Shown one piece after another: positions 35,217 through 46,071 of a stretch of DNA of 64,000 nt. How positions within the stretch are numbered: position 1 is the first letter of the stretch; every line of letters begins with the position of its first letter. The translations under genes and the position numbers were made by a program. The notes beneath the pieces were generated by a model. It searched no databases and had not been told where the DNA came from. It saw only the letters and a program-made list of their open reading frames with translations. Source of the DNA: Ophioceras dolichostomum (lineage: Eukaryota; Ascomycota; Sordariomycetes; Magnaporthales; Ophioceraceae); assembly GCA_003049485.1 (NCBI GenBank), contig PYST01000127.1, positions 36,698 through 100,697 on the forward strand, written 5' to 3'.

Positions 35217-37816
35217 CTAATTGGCCAACGGGCTGTTGCTGATGCTTCCGCCGCTGCTGCCGGGCGCCTCCGCGCCGGCCACCGTGGTGGTCACGACGCC
35301 GCCGGCAGCGCGCGCGGCGCCGAGCCGGAAGCCGCGATTCCTCTCCTCGCCGGGACCCCCGCCGCTGCTCCGGGGGAGCGAGTCGTAGGACATCATGGAG
35401 CTGGACGTGCGTGGGCGGTGCAGCTGCCGGTCCCGGCTGGCGCGGCCGGTCGCGGGAGAGGGCGACTGTGGCTGCGAGAGCTGCGACGAGGGTGAGGCCG
35501 GAGAGGCGGCGAAGGCTGGGTTCGCCTCGGGGGAGCCGTCGTGAGTTGGGACGGAGAAGTAGCTGTTTGAACGGCGAGGATGAGGGTTGTCGCTGTTGTT
35601 GTTATTGTCTTGGCGGTTGGACTCGCCGCTGTTGATGAAGCCGCCCTGCTCGTGGGCATCCTCGCCGTTCACGAGAGAGGAAGTGGCCGAGTTCGTGTGA
35701 GTGTGGGGAGGCGTCAGCACCCCCTGAGCGGAGACTTCGTAGTCCCGTAGCGCCTCGGTGGCCTGGTGCCGCATACGCGGGTTGTTACGGTGGTTCCTAG
35801 CACTGCTGTTGCGGCGGCGACGGTTGATTCCATTCGCGAGACCGTGCATGGCATCGCGGTCCGTCTCACCTAGCTCCTCGTCCTCGTCGTAGTCCTCGCC
35901 GGCGGCGGCTCCGGCCTTGACAATAGCCGCGGACGGGTCCATATGCACGGTTAAGGACTCGACCTCCTCGCTTGTCAGGGTGTCGCGAGCCACGTGCCGG
36001 CGGAAGCTGCCGCTGGCCGAGATGCTCGTCGAGCGAGCCGTGCGGTAGCGCGAGAACTCCTCCTTAGTGTGCTCCGCGTCCGGGAAGCAGTCCAGCGCGT
36101 CGAAGACGTGCGGGAAGACCTGAGCGTCGACGTCGCGCGCCCACAGGAAGTCGAGGTGCTCGTAGTGCGGGATCTCGGTGCTGACCGTCTGGGGAGGCAG
36201 CGCCCGCAGCATGACCCGGATGTCCACCAGGGAGTCGGAGCCCCCGTAGATGAGCACCACGGGCGTCTTGATGTTGCGCGTCGGGTAGCGCGCCACCAGG
36301 GTGGACCGGCGCGGAGTGGACAGCGACAGATGGGTCTGCACGTCGTCGTCGTACATCTGGAAGCTCTTGGTTCGGATGATCTGGAACCAGTGCACCACCG
36401 ACTTCGTGCTGGTGAACGAGTACAGGTGGGGGTACGCAGCGAGCTTCTGCGAGGTCGAGATGTTCTTCGTCTTCCAATTGAACAGGAACGAGAGGCCCAT
36501 GTCGATGACCCGGATGAAGACCGGCGGGTACAGGATCGACTCCCACATCGTGGCCGAGGTCAAGATGGACCGCCGGCCGAAAAGCAGGAACAGCACCGAG
36601 GGAGACGCCTTGATCAGGGCGTCCACGATGCCGTTCGATAGGCCGGCCGGGGACATGGCTGGGGCCAGTGCGATGAAGACATTGACCTGCCGGTTGAGCT
36701 TGGGGTGGACCGCCAGACTCGCGAAGGCTTGGGCGGTTCCCTGGGAGAAGCCGATGTACGACAAGGACGGCTCAGAGGTGGTCTCTAGGATGTAGGCTAT
36801 GGTGTCCGGAATGTCGTGGAAGGCGAACTCATCGATGGAGAAGTTCCAGAAGTTCAGATTCCCGGATGTGCAGTGAATGCATTTCTTAGAGTACTTGTTC
36901 CCGCGGTTGTTTCCAAGCTGTTATTCCTCATCACCTCCGATATTAGCTGAGTGCTTGAGAGTACTGATGAGTGCTGATGAGTGCTGATAGTGATTTTGCT
37001 GGGAGTTGGGATTGGATAGCGATATAGTACTAGCAGTACTAGCAGTGCTACGCGATCCAGTTTTACGAACTTACCCAAACATCGAACCCACGTTCCACCA
37101 GCACGAAGGGCAGGCACCGCTCCCGGTCCGTCAGGCTCACCCAGACCTCGCTGTTCATGAGCAGACCATGGTGCAGATAGACAACCCGTTTCTTGATGCT
37201 GTTGGGCCCGCAGTTCACTTGCGTGTCCTCCTCGCCCGGCTTCCAGGCAAGGCGGTGGATGCCGAGGAGATACCCATCTTTTGTCTGCACGACATGCTCC
37301 TCGGCCGTATAGCCCGCGAGGGAGCACATCTCCACGAAGTCGGACGCATCTCGGATCGAAGTCGAGATCGCTATAGCAGGACATATGCCAATAGGCGCAG
37401 CTGGTCAGTTCCACTTCTTCTTCTTCGGCTCGGATCATCTTGTTTTTATGTCATGTTTCATCGACCTCGATCACTAGGGTAGGGCGGGGGCAAGGGACAG
37501 AAGGTGACGAGAGAGGAAGCACGTACATTTCTGTCTCTCTTCGGCCCTCTTTCGGGGGGCGGAGGTTAGGCCGTTAACCAGCCTTCGCGAAGCTCGGTAG
37601 AAGAGCGCGATGAGAGGGGAAGCTGTTCAGAAAGAAACACGTGGGTGGCAAAATATTAGCATCTAGCCGAACCTAACCAGCAGGGCAGTGTATTCAAACG
37701 CCAGCTGGTCGGGCTAAGTACTTACGAAGCGCAAGAGTCAATACACGGACGACAGCCTCGAGGGCAACGAGGAGGAAGGAGCCCACAAGGGCTACATATT
37801 CGGTGCTATTTTCCAT
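35217..37816 (-). CDS. Steryl ester / triglyceride lipase, TGL1-YEH type
   Basis: Membrane-anchored acid-lipase-family hydrolases of this type mobilise steryl esters at lipid droplets or the cell surface. There are four exons, 37726-37816, 37527-37622, 37075-37370 and 35217-36917, with introns of 103, 156 and 157 nt (donors GTAAGT, GTACGT, GTAAGT); the joined protein is 727 residues. The N-terminus (MENSTEYVALVGSFLLVALE) is a membrane anchor. It is followed by the lipase N-region (GYTAEEHVVQTKDGYLLGIHR), VYLHHGLLMNSEVW, and GFDVWLGNNRGNKYS, the last rebuilt across intron 3. The catalytic triad is visible: Ser219 in GFSQG, Asp389 in GGSDSLVD and His415 in HYEHLDFLW. After about residue 430 the C-terminal 300 residues are Ser/Asn/Pro-rich and probably disordered. 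Yeast TGL1, YEH1 and YEH2 share the core; which is the true counterpart is not decided here. Confidence 0.92.
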
Positions 37817-38919
37817 GGTCAAGAAGTCAGTGCCGGTGCATTAGTTGCGGGATGAGAAGCAGACATGCGGACATGGCGGCTGGGGGCCGGGCTGGAGCTA
37901 TGGGCAAGCTCTACGGAGGAGGAGGATTGGGGGCGGAGGCGGGGAGGCAGAGTCAATCCGCGAACTGACACGTTCAATCGTCCCAAGAAAGGAACCGGCA
38001 TCGTCGTCCGTTAGCTGCGGCTCAATGGGCCGTTCGACTGCAGAGGTTTTGACTTGTCTAAGTCCGTCGGCGTTTTTGACGACCCCGATTTCCAGAGTCA
38101 AGTCCACATCGAACCTGGCCCCCGAATAGCCTTTTTCAGTCAAAGTAAGGGAGTGCACAAGAATCTAACAATGTAGAGCAGGCTAGGAGGTTACAACAAA
38201 GGTTGTGAAACGAACAAGAGATGAACATTCATTAATTGCACATATGATGTCTGTTGCCCGGTCCCAAGGCCCCAGGACTCGTGGGATGCTGTTGTTGGAA
38301 GGACGCAGGAGGTGTGTGTGGTCAAGAAAAGAGGTCCATTCTGGTGGATGTGGGAAGGAGCAGTGTGATGTCACATGCAAATACTCGCAAATCCCAGCGA
38401 ATTGGAGCTTCCCATGCGCACCAGGCGGGTTCACAAAGAGGTCTCAGCATGTCACCCGCCGCTCCCCGCCGCATTCTTCGAGGCCAGGTCTCTTCAAGTC
38501 TCAAAAAATCCAGACAGACTCCAAGAAGGTTTTGTTATGTAACTAAGGGTAGATGACCAAACAACTCTGGCGATTTCACATTGAATTCTCCAGAGACTAT
38601 CCAGCCTCAACGTCAGCTTGGCGACGGAAACGCCACTGTGCTACGTCGTAGTGTCGAGCTTGGGCTGGGGTCCGCTGTAGTGGCGTCCATTCAGAAGAAG
38701 CATGTCCCTGTCCCTTGCTTGGGAGGTTCCCGTCGTGCTGCCACGTGGGGGAGCCAATCGGCTGGCGAGAATTCTTTGGTAAGCTGGAGCTGTTACCGAA
38801 AGGGCTTGGCCCACCAGCGCGGAACCAGTCGTCTCATGATTATTCCAAGCGACGACTTTCACACCCAGCGACCAAAAAACCAAAGAAAACGAAGCCGTCA
38901 CTGGTTCACAGCAGTCGCC
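37817..38919. other. Divergent promoter region lipase / PET191
   Basis: This 1.1-kb region separates the lipase (-) and PET191 (+) starts and should contain both promoters. No coding segment with family content or repeat was seen. Confidence 0.6.
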
Positions 38920-39610
38920 ATGCCGAGCTCTTGCAAGGAAATACGTAAGTTAGGAGTAGCGTTTCCTAGCATGCATTCGCCTCCCAAGGCTGTGCCACAG
39001 TTCCCCTTTCCACCAACCTGGCTTGACCGGACCATCCCGTCCTAACGAACCCGAAACCTTCGTGAACAAAACAGGAGCCGCCCTGGCCCAATGCCTCCAA
39101 GAGTCCGAGTGCGTGATGGTCCAGCGCCACACGGCGGCCGAGTGCCTCCGGTCCCCGCTAGCCGAGACCCTCCCGACCAAGTGCCAGCAGCTCAAGAAGG
39201 GCTTTGGCAACTGCCGCCGCGGCATGATCGACATGCGCCTGCGCTTCCGGGGCAACCAGCCCGTGACGTTCAAGTCCATCGAGGACAGCAACGAGTCTGG
39301 AGACGGCTACCAGCTCTATTCTGGGAAGAGCGCCTTCGCCGGGGCGGTCAAGGAGACGAGCGGAAACGAGCCGGAGGCCCCGGACTGGAGGGAGGCCGAG
39401 AACCAGAGGTACAGGGAACAGCAGAAGAGCAAGGAGAAGGCCAGTAGTAACGGGCCCAGCCCGGAGGATTCACAGAAACAAATAGCCCTGCTTGAAGAAC
39501 AGCGCGAGAAGGAGAAGAGGCAACAGCGCCAGCAGGAGCAGAGGGAAAAGCTGCAGGCTATGCAGCAGAACGACCAGAACAAAAAGGGGTGGTTCCCTTG
39601 GTCGTCCTGA
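38920..39610 (+). CDS. PET191: Cytochrome c oxidase assembly factor PET191/COA5
   Basis: Pet191 is a twin CX9C protein of the mitochondrial intermembrane space needed to assemble cytochrome c oxidase. Exon 1 is tiny (38920-38944, encoding MPSSCKEI plus one base). A 130-nt intron (GTAAGT ... AACAG) leads to exon 2, 39075-39610, giving 186 residues. Cysteines are at 5 and 15 (CX9C), 21 and 32, and 45 and 55 (CX9C), with the conserved MPSSCKEIRAALAQCLQ and GFGNCRRGMIDMRLRFRGN segments. After residue 75 comes a charged tail rich in Lys, Glu and Gln, probably coiled coil, ending in KKGWFPWSS. The yeast protein is about 108 residues, so this tail is a filamentous-fungal extension (inference). No presequence is seen, consistent with Mia40-type import. 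Confidence 0.93.
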
Positions 39611-41205
39611 CCCCCATTTCTCTGTTCCGTTTACGTCTCTCCACTTCCAATTCTTTTCTTATATACCCAGAGTCTCACCACCTTATCTCTATCGCTCTCT
39701 GTACATAACGACCTGTATATCAAAACAAAGGGAAGCTCTGAACAGGATGGCGGCGGTGTGGGCCTCTCCAGCACCGACTGACAGCTTCTTCCCAAATCCC
39801 GAAGGATGCCACTCTTCCGTGTGCTCGTCCTGTGTGATAATAGCGAGGCTGAGGAGGGGATGGAGACCAGCCCTCGAACGAAGTAGATCACGTGGCAGCC
39901 TTCTCAATGCCAAGTCGAGCCATCACCCGCTCCTGACCTGCAGTCCGGGTGCACAGCATCATTCTCCATCACACTGCCTCACTCTCTATGATCTCATGCA
40001 AAGCTGGGAGGAACACTTTGACTGCACATGTACAGCACGGACACGCCAGGACGCGTTTATCACAGAACGCGTTTATCACATTCGTATTTGCATGTACTCG
40101 TATAAAATATCCCCTCGGCTCACCTGCCATGACAGAAACATTGAAAGCCCGGATGTCAAAAGGAGAGGCTGTCTTGCCTCTATCAGGCAGACATTTTATT
40201 GGAAAACTACATAGGTACCTAAGTACTTCCGTTCCAGCATTGAAAGAATGGATCCTTCTCACGGCTCATTGGTTGATGTGGATAAGTCGGCGTTTTGCAC
40301 ACAAGGTACCTCCGAACATTGTCCCGCACAAGACCCGCTTGGCGGCTTGGGAAGTGATGGTGACGTATGCTTTTGGGGGCCGCCCAGGGACTGTGACACT
40401 GTTACCTGGTAGCAGTGGCCTGTAGAAGCGCACCTTGGTGCGCTGGCCTGCTGGATGGAGAAAATTCGAATATTGATACAATAGTACTCAGGGGTTCGGC
40501 CCCCTATCTAGGTGTTCTCGAGGATTTCTAAAGGACAGTAAATCGAAGCGAGAGAGTCCGCCAGAAAACTAACTCCAGCGTGGGGGGGCTTGGCGGGGGT
40601 GTTGATAATCAGAACGATGTTGGAAATAGGAATGACCTGCTCGCTGGATCTTCATCAGCAGAAGAACCACCACTGGAGCTGCGAACGGGTGAACTTGGCG
40701 TCTTGGCAGCACCTAAAACGTTGGCAATCAGCGCTGCCGCTCCTTCCTGATTCCTTGGAGCTCCTCCTTCTATTTTGATGGACTCGGATGGACTCGAGAC
40801 GGAGAATGAAGAACAATGCTCCTTGTTTCTTTTTTCTCTTGTTATCTTCCCATGTCCCCGCATTTACCGTCCCTTTTCTTCCACCACCTCCCCGCCCGCC
40901 TCCCTCGAGATATCAATGATGTGACGAGGAGCGTGCGAGAGCCACCGTGACACAACCAGCATTAGCCCGGGAGCCAATGAACTCTGTGATCCGCACCACG
41001 CGCCGCCGCCGCCACTCGTCAATGCCTGGGGAGGCAGCGGCCGCTGCCGGAGGAATTTGGCCGCTGACGTAGCAGCTGCTACTCCCCACACTCTAATGTA
41101 AGGGCAACTGCAACCCGTGCGAAACTATCGTGCCGCGTTTGGCTTCGGGAGGGAAAGAAAAACACGGAACATCACAAAGGAGCGAGCAACTAACACCAAC
41201 AATCA
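39611..41205. other. Intergenic region PET191 / metallophosphatase
   Basis: This 1.6-kb spacer lies between two genes on the + strand. An AGGTACCT-type motif occurs near 40203. Nothing else was recognised; open frames are short and without family content. Confidence 0.55.
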
Positions 41206-43131
41206 ATGGACGACGATTCTCCCCAGAATAGCGGTTCTCGCCGCTGGTCGGACCATCGACCCGATAAGACTCGAGACGTCCTGCTAAGTTGTACTCCAGA
41301 CGGCTCCGACCTGAACGACATCGGCGCAACCGAGACGACGTCGCAGAAACGGGCGCAGAAGCAGGAGCACGGGCAGCACCAGGAGCAGGGACTGAGACAC
41401 AAGAGCGTCTTGATGCTGGCCGCTATAGCGACGGGGATCCGGCGGCGGCGGCCGGTCGGCCTCGTCATCGCCATAGTCTTTCTATTCACCTTCTACCTCT
41501 ACACCCGCACACTAGACACAATGCCCCGATACAGGGGACAGTGGCAGCCTGCACCGTCACCGGAGCAAGCGACCAACCGGCAAAGCCATTCAGCCCCAGC
41601 TCCCCCAGCCGCCGATGCGGGCGCCGCCTCACTACCAGAAGTCCTCCCAGAAGAGACAGAGAAGCACGGTGCGTCCGAAGAGAAGCCGATCGCGGGCATC
41701 CAACAGAAGGTCGCGAAAGAGCCGCAGCGCTTGTTGCCCATGGCGTACGGCACGAACGCGCGGCCGCCTCTCCGGGACATCAAGACAATAATCGCGGACC
41801 TGCCCCCAGAGCTCCTCCCACAGCCGCTAGTGGACGTCAGCAGCCAACAGAGCGGCACCCGCGCTCGCAGGCTAGTGATCGTGGGCGACGTGCACGGCAT
41901 GAAGACGTCGCTGCAGGCGCTGCTGGCCAAGGTCAACTTCGACCGCCGGACGGGCGACCACCTGATCCTGGCCGGCGACATGGTCAACAAGGGCCCCGAC
42001 AGCGCCGGCGTCGTCGAGCTGGCCATGTCGCTGGGCGCCAGCGCCGTGCGCGGCAACCACGAAGACCGCGTGCTGCTCGCCCACCAGGCCATGAAGACCC
42101 GCCTCGTGCCCGGCACCCAGGGCGACGACGGCGCCGCCGCCTTCGTGCTCGCGTCCTCCCCCTCCCCTTCCTCCGAGTCCTCGTCCGACCCGTTCGCTGC
42201 TGCCGCCAACTCCATGTTCTCCTCCCTCATGGAGTCCGTCGGGGGCAGCAGCAGCAGCAGCGTCAAGGCGCGGCGCATAATCACCGACGAGGAGAACGAA
42301 TACGACGACGCCTCCTCCTCCCCCAACGGCTCGTCTCCCGGCGTGGACCCCCTCGAGCAAAACCCCTTCTCGCACGGCGACCACGAGGACCGCGGCACCG
42401 TCTACGCCCTCAGCAGGCACCAGCTCCGCTGGCTCGCCTCGCTGCCGGTCATCCTCCGCGTCGGCACGATCCGCGACTCGCCCTTCACCAACGTCGTGGT
42501 CGTGCACGCGGGCCTCGTGCCGGGCCTCGCCCTCGACCGCCAGGACCCCTGGGCCGTGATGAACATGCGTTCGCTCGTGTACCCGGGCCGCCCCTCGCGG
42601 CGCGAGCGCATAAGAGCCGAGCTGGCGGAGGCCCTCCGCCGGAGCCGCGGGGGCCGTCCCGCACCGCCCATCTCGGAGGCCGCCGTCGACGCGGAGATCG
42701 CCAGGCGGCGGGGGAAGGGATCCCACCCGGAAGACGATGCGCGCGACGACGTCGCCGTGCCCATCAAGGACCGGCACGGCGAGCCGTGGCCCGACGCGTG
42801 GGCCCGGTTCCAGCGGGAGCAGGTGCCCAAGGACAAGAGCCGCACCACGGTCGTGTACGGACACGACGCCGGACGCGGTCTCAGCGTGCCGAAGCCGAAG
42901 CACACCGGCCCCGGCGCCACGTTCGGGCTCGACACGGGCTGCGTCTACGGGCGGCAGCTGACGGCGCTGGTGATCGAGGCGACGGCCGACGGGGTCAAGC
43001 ACGAGCTCGTGGCGGTCGACTGCGAGGACGGGAGGAAGTTCGGCGGCAAGAAGCATAGAGGAGGGGGTGGCGGTGGTGGCGGCGGCCGCCACGGTAGGAA
43101 GAAGGGAGGCGACAAGGGCAGGCATAAATAA
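41206..43131 (+). CDS. Ppn2-like metallophosphatase (endopolyphosphatase type), membrane-anchored
   Basis: This is a calcineurin-like phosphoesterase. Yeast Ppn2 (YNL217w), the closest family match I recognise, is a vacuolar endopolyphosphatase. It is a single exon of 641 residues. A basic cytosolic N-terminus precedes one signal-anchor helix (about 83-100, PVGLVIAIVFLFTFYLYTR). After a Pro/Ala/Ser-rich stem the catalytic domain shows GDVHG (227-231), GDMVNKG (257-263) and RGNHED (282-287), then VVVHAGLVPG and, near the end, VVYGHDAGRG, which together supply the two-metal site. A low-complexity Ser/Pro/acidic insertion separates RGNHED from the VVHAG block, at about 305-400. The C-terminus is Gly/Lys/Arg/His-rich. 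Substrate is inferred from the family; it could instead be a protein phosphatase. Confidence 0.85.
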   Translation: MDDDSPQNSGSRRWSDHRPDKTRDVLLSCTPDGSDLNDIGATETTSQKRAQKQEHGQHQEQGLRHKSVLMLAAIATGIRRRRPVGLVIAIVFLFTFYLYTRTLDTMPRYRGQWQPAPSPEQATNRQSHSAPAPPAADAGAASLPEVLPEETEKHGASEEKPIAGIQQKVAKEPQRLLPMAYGTNARPPLRDIKTIIADLPPELLPQPLVDVSSQQSGTRARRLVIVGDVHGMKTSLQALLAKVNFDRRTGDHLILAGDMVNKGPDSAGVVELAMSLGASAVRGNHEDRVLLAHQAMKTRLVPGTQGDDGAAAFVLASSPSPSSESSSDPFAAAANSMFSSLMESVGGSSSSSVKARRIITDEENEYDDASSSPNGSSPGVDPLEQNPFSHGDHEDRGTVYALSRHQLRWLASLPVILRVGTIRDSPFTNVVVVHAGLVPGLALDRQDPWAVMNMRSLVYPGRPSRRERIRAELAEALRRSRGGRPAPPISEAAVDAEIARRRGKGSHPEDDARDDVAVPIKDRHGEPWPDAWARFQREQVPKDKSRTTVVYGHDAGRGLSVPKPKHTGPGATFGLDTGCVYGRQLTALVIEATADGVKHELVAVDCEDGRKFGGKKHRGGGGGGGGGRHGRKKGGDKGRHK

Positions 43132-44640
43132 ATAAGCCTTAGATCACCACCCCTCAAATATCGCGAGCGAGAGGGGGGTTAGAGGTTTGATCTTCTAGTC
43201 AGTCGTCGTCGCCCCGAGACGACCGACCGACCACCTTCCCATCCCCATACTATGTCTGTCTCCGGAAACCTGTCAAGTGTCCACGTTCCCTCACTTTTTT
43301 TTTTCTTGTCGCTATTCGGGTCCCGGTCGAATACACCCGTTACCTTTCTTTCCTTATAAAAAGCCCGGCGTTGTATTTTCGTTTTCCTCTTTTCTCCTGT
43401 GGGTTTCGGTTAGGGGGTTCGGGGGGTACGACGGAGCATGCATTTACACCGGTGCAGCAGTGCCGTTACACTTACATACAGGTACCTACCTCCTTTATAA
43501 ACACACCCACACATACCCACACATACACTTACACATATCCATACACATATGTGGGGGGGAGTGGTTTCCTTTCATACCACATCAACGCCACATCGTCGTG
43601 GCCACTGGAAGAAGAAGTTTGGCGGATAGAGTAATGCGATGTTTTCTCTTCTCGTTTTGAGCTGGACAGGGTTTGTGTGTATGGGCGAAATATGTGGAGG
43701 TGAGAGAGAGAGCAGCAGCTGGGAGCAGCCGCTGTTTATGCTCTTAAATACGTACCTGGTGGCGCGGGCAGTCGGAAAGTGGGTGATCGGCCACGCAATG
43801 CTATCATCTTAGAGATGGAGCCATATGGTGTCAAAAGAAAGGGGTCCATGGGAGGGAACAGAGGGGTGGACGAGATTTCCCCCGTCCGGGACAGGACATC
43901 CTTCTATCTTCGTGGCTCGCGACTACAAACTACAACATAAACAAGGGACGCTGCTTTCGCTGCTTGGGTCAACAATTGGAGACTACGGCTGGTACTTATT
44001 TTGCGATGACAACGTCTCGTCTGTGGGTTCACAGGAGAGAGGTAGGGGTTCCATGTGTAAGAGGCTTACGAAGACTCAAGGCACTAGCCTATAGGTCTGG
44101 TTTTGCGACGCCTCTAATTTCACACGAATTCTCTCGTAAAAAGAGGCGCGAATCAAAGCGTCTCAGGGGGCAGAAACATCTACAGTGCTGACGGACTTCC
44201 ATGTCCCGGGTAGTATCTTTCAATGTTGTTTCCCATTTGAGGTATAAAGCAGCGTCCTAGCCTGTACACCTACCGGAACAGGTACCTAAACAACGATGTG
44301 ACCAAGCAAGCAGGGCGGAAGACGAGGAGGAATAACGATAAAAAGAAATCTAGGCGACAAAATACCGAACTAGGGTGTTTGTTCATCCTCCTCTTCCTCC
44401 TCTTTGGTCAGCCTTTTCTTTACTTCTGCTTTGCTTTCCAGTTTTCGTCGGCCAGATCCCATCGACAGCCTCTCACTTTGAAAACCCATTTTAACTGCCT
44501 ACTTACAGGTAGGTAGGTAATGTAGGTGCCAACCTACCAGGTACGGAATGATCTTGTGCTTTTCCATGCCCGGATGCGCGCGCCCCCATGAAGAGGGAGG
44601 GATACAGAGACAGATCCATCATTCTTACCCTTGTTGTGTT
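43132..44640. other. Convergent intergenic spacer metallophosphatase / transaldolase
   Basis: This 1.5-kb region lies between converging stops. It contains a CA-rich stretch (43499-43550) and GTAGG-type motifs (43470-43490 and 44508-44545). No gene or RNA was recognised. Confidence 0.55.
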
Positions 44641-46071
44641 TTACGCCGAGATCTTCTTCCGGATGATGTCCTTCAGGGTGATGGCGTCGGCGGCGAACTT
44701 GCTGATGCCCTCGCGCAGCTTCTCGACCGCCATCTGCTCCTCGTTGAAGTCGAACCGGAACAACGACTCGTCCGAGATGTACGACTTCTTCGTGATGTCG
44801 AGCGCCGAGGCCGAGGCGGCGTCGAGCTTCTGGGGCACGGGCGCGGTAGAGTTGAGGAGCTCCTCGAGGAGGTTGGGCTGTTTGTTTTCGAGGGTAAAAA
44901 AAAAGGAGTCAAGTCAGTTAGTATGAGGAAACACAGGACACAAACTACGTTGAGTTTACTGGACTAGAAAAGTGGGCGAGAGAGGAGGAGGGGAAGGGGG
45001 GATGACAAAAAGCTGGGGAGAAAAATGAAGAAGTGTCAGATGTCCTCTAGAGAGAGAAAAAAAGAGACATACCGAGATGGTCAGGTAGTCGCACCCAGCG
45101 AGCTCGGTGATCTCGCCAGTGTTGCGGAACGACGCGCCCATGACGATGGTCTTGTAGCCGAACTTCTTGTAGTAGTTGAAGATGCCCTTGACCGAGACCA
45201 CGCCGGGGTCCTCCTCCTTGGCGTAGTCCTTCTTGGTGGCCGCCTTGTACCAGTCCAGGATGCGGCCGACGAAGGGGCTGATCAGGAAGGCGCCCGCCTC
45301 GGCGGCGGCGATGGCCTGGACGAGCGAGAACATGAGCGTCAGGTTGCAGTTGATGCCGTGGTCGCGCTGCAGGATCTCGGCCGCCTTGATGCCCTCCCAC
45401 GTCGAGGCGATCTTGATCAGGACGCGCTCCTTGGGGATGCCCTCCGCCTTGTAGAGCTGTGATATTGTTTGTTCGAAGTTTTCCTCTCTGTTAGCCAAAT
45501 GCTCCTCGCTTGCTGCTCGGTTCTGCTTGAAGCGGAAAAAAGTCGCCTGCGCTGGTTTGTCGTCGTCGTCTTCCCTCCTTACCTCGATGATGTGCAGAGC
45601 CTTGTCAACCGACGCCTTGGTGTCGAACGAGAAACGGGCATCGACCTCGGTCGAGACCTTGCCGGGGATGATCTTGAGGATCTCCTTGCCGAACTCGACC
45701 AGGAGGCGGTCCAGGGCGGCGTCGACCTGCTCCTCGACGGAGCCGCCGTGCGCCTTGGCATAGTCGACGGCCTTGTCGATGAGCGCGGCGTACTCGGGCT
45801 TCTTGGACGCCGCGAGGATCAGCGAGGGGTTGGTGGTGGCATCTTGGGGCTTGTATTTGCCGATAGCTGTATTGAGAGAGAGAGGACCGTCGTCAGTCAG
45901 TCAGTTGAGCGAGGCCTTCTGCTTCTCTTCTCCTTCGTCTGCCTCCTCTTAGCTTCCAATTGCGCAATCCCGCAACGCAGACACAACAGAAACGCACTTA
46001 CAGGCAAAGTCACCAGAATCACTGACGACAACGGTACCGGTGGCCTTGAGCTGATCCAGGGAGGTAGACAT
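44641..46071 (-). CDS. TAL1: Transaldolase
   Basis: Transaldolase moves a dihydroxyacetone unit between sedoheptulose 7-phosphate and glyceraldehyde 3-phosphate in the cytosolic non-oxidative pentose phosphate pathway. There are four exons, 46002-46071, 45583-45866, 45073-45456 and 44641-44877, with introns of 135, 126 and 195 nt (donors GTAAGT, GTAAGG, GTATGT). The joined protein has 324 residues, the normal length. It starts MSTSLDQLKATGTVVVSDSG and shows KPQDATTNPSLIL, the active-site segment RVLIKIASTWEG with Schiff-base Lys133, GINCNLTLMFS, and GASFRNTGEITELAGCDYLT. All exon joins restore continuous family blocks. Third positions are very GC-rich, typical of a highly expressed gene. Confidence 0.96.

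Noticed and set aside
34920..35495. Arg/Ser-dipeptide protein on the + strand resembling an SR splicing factor
   Set aside because: The RS character comes wholly from the GTCGTA satellite and the rest is antisense to lipase coding sequence; no RNA-binding domain.
41289..43125. 589-codon + strand and 417-codon minus-strand open frames
   Set aside because: Shadows of the Ppn2-like gene, which alone carries the metallophosphatase motifs.
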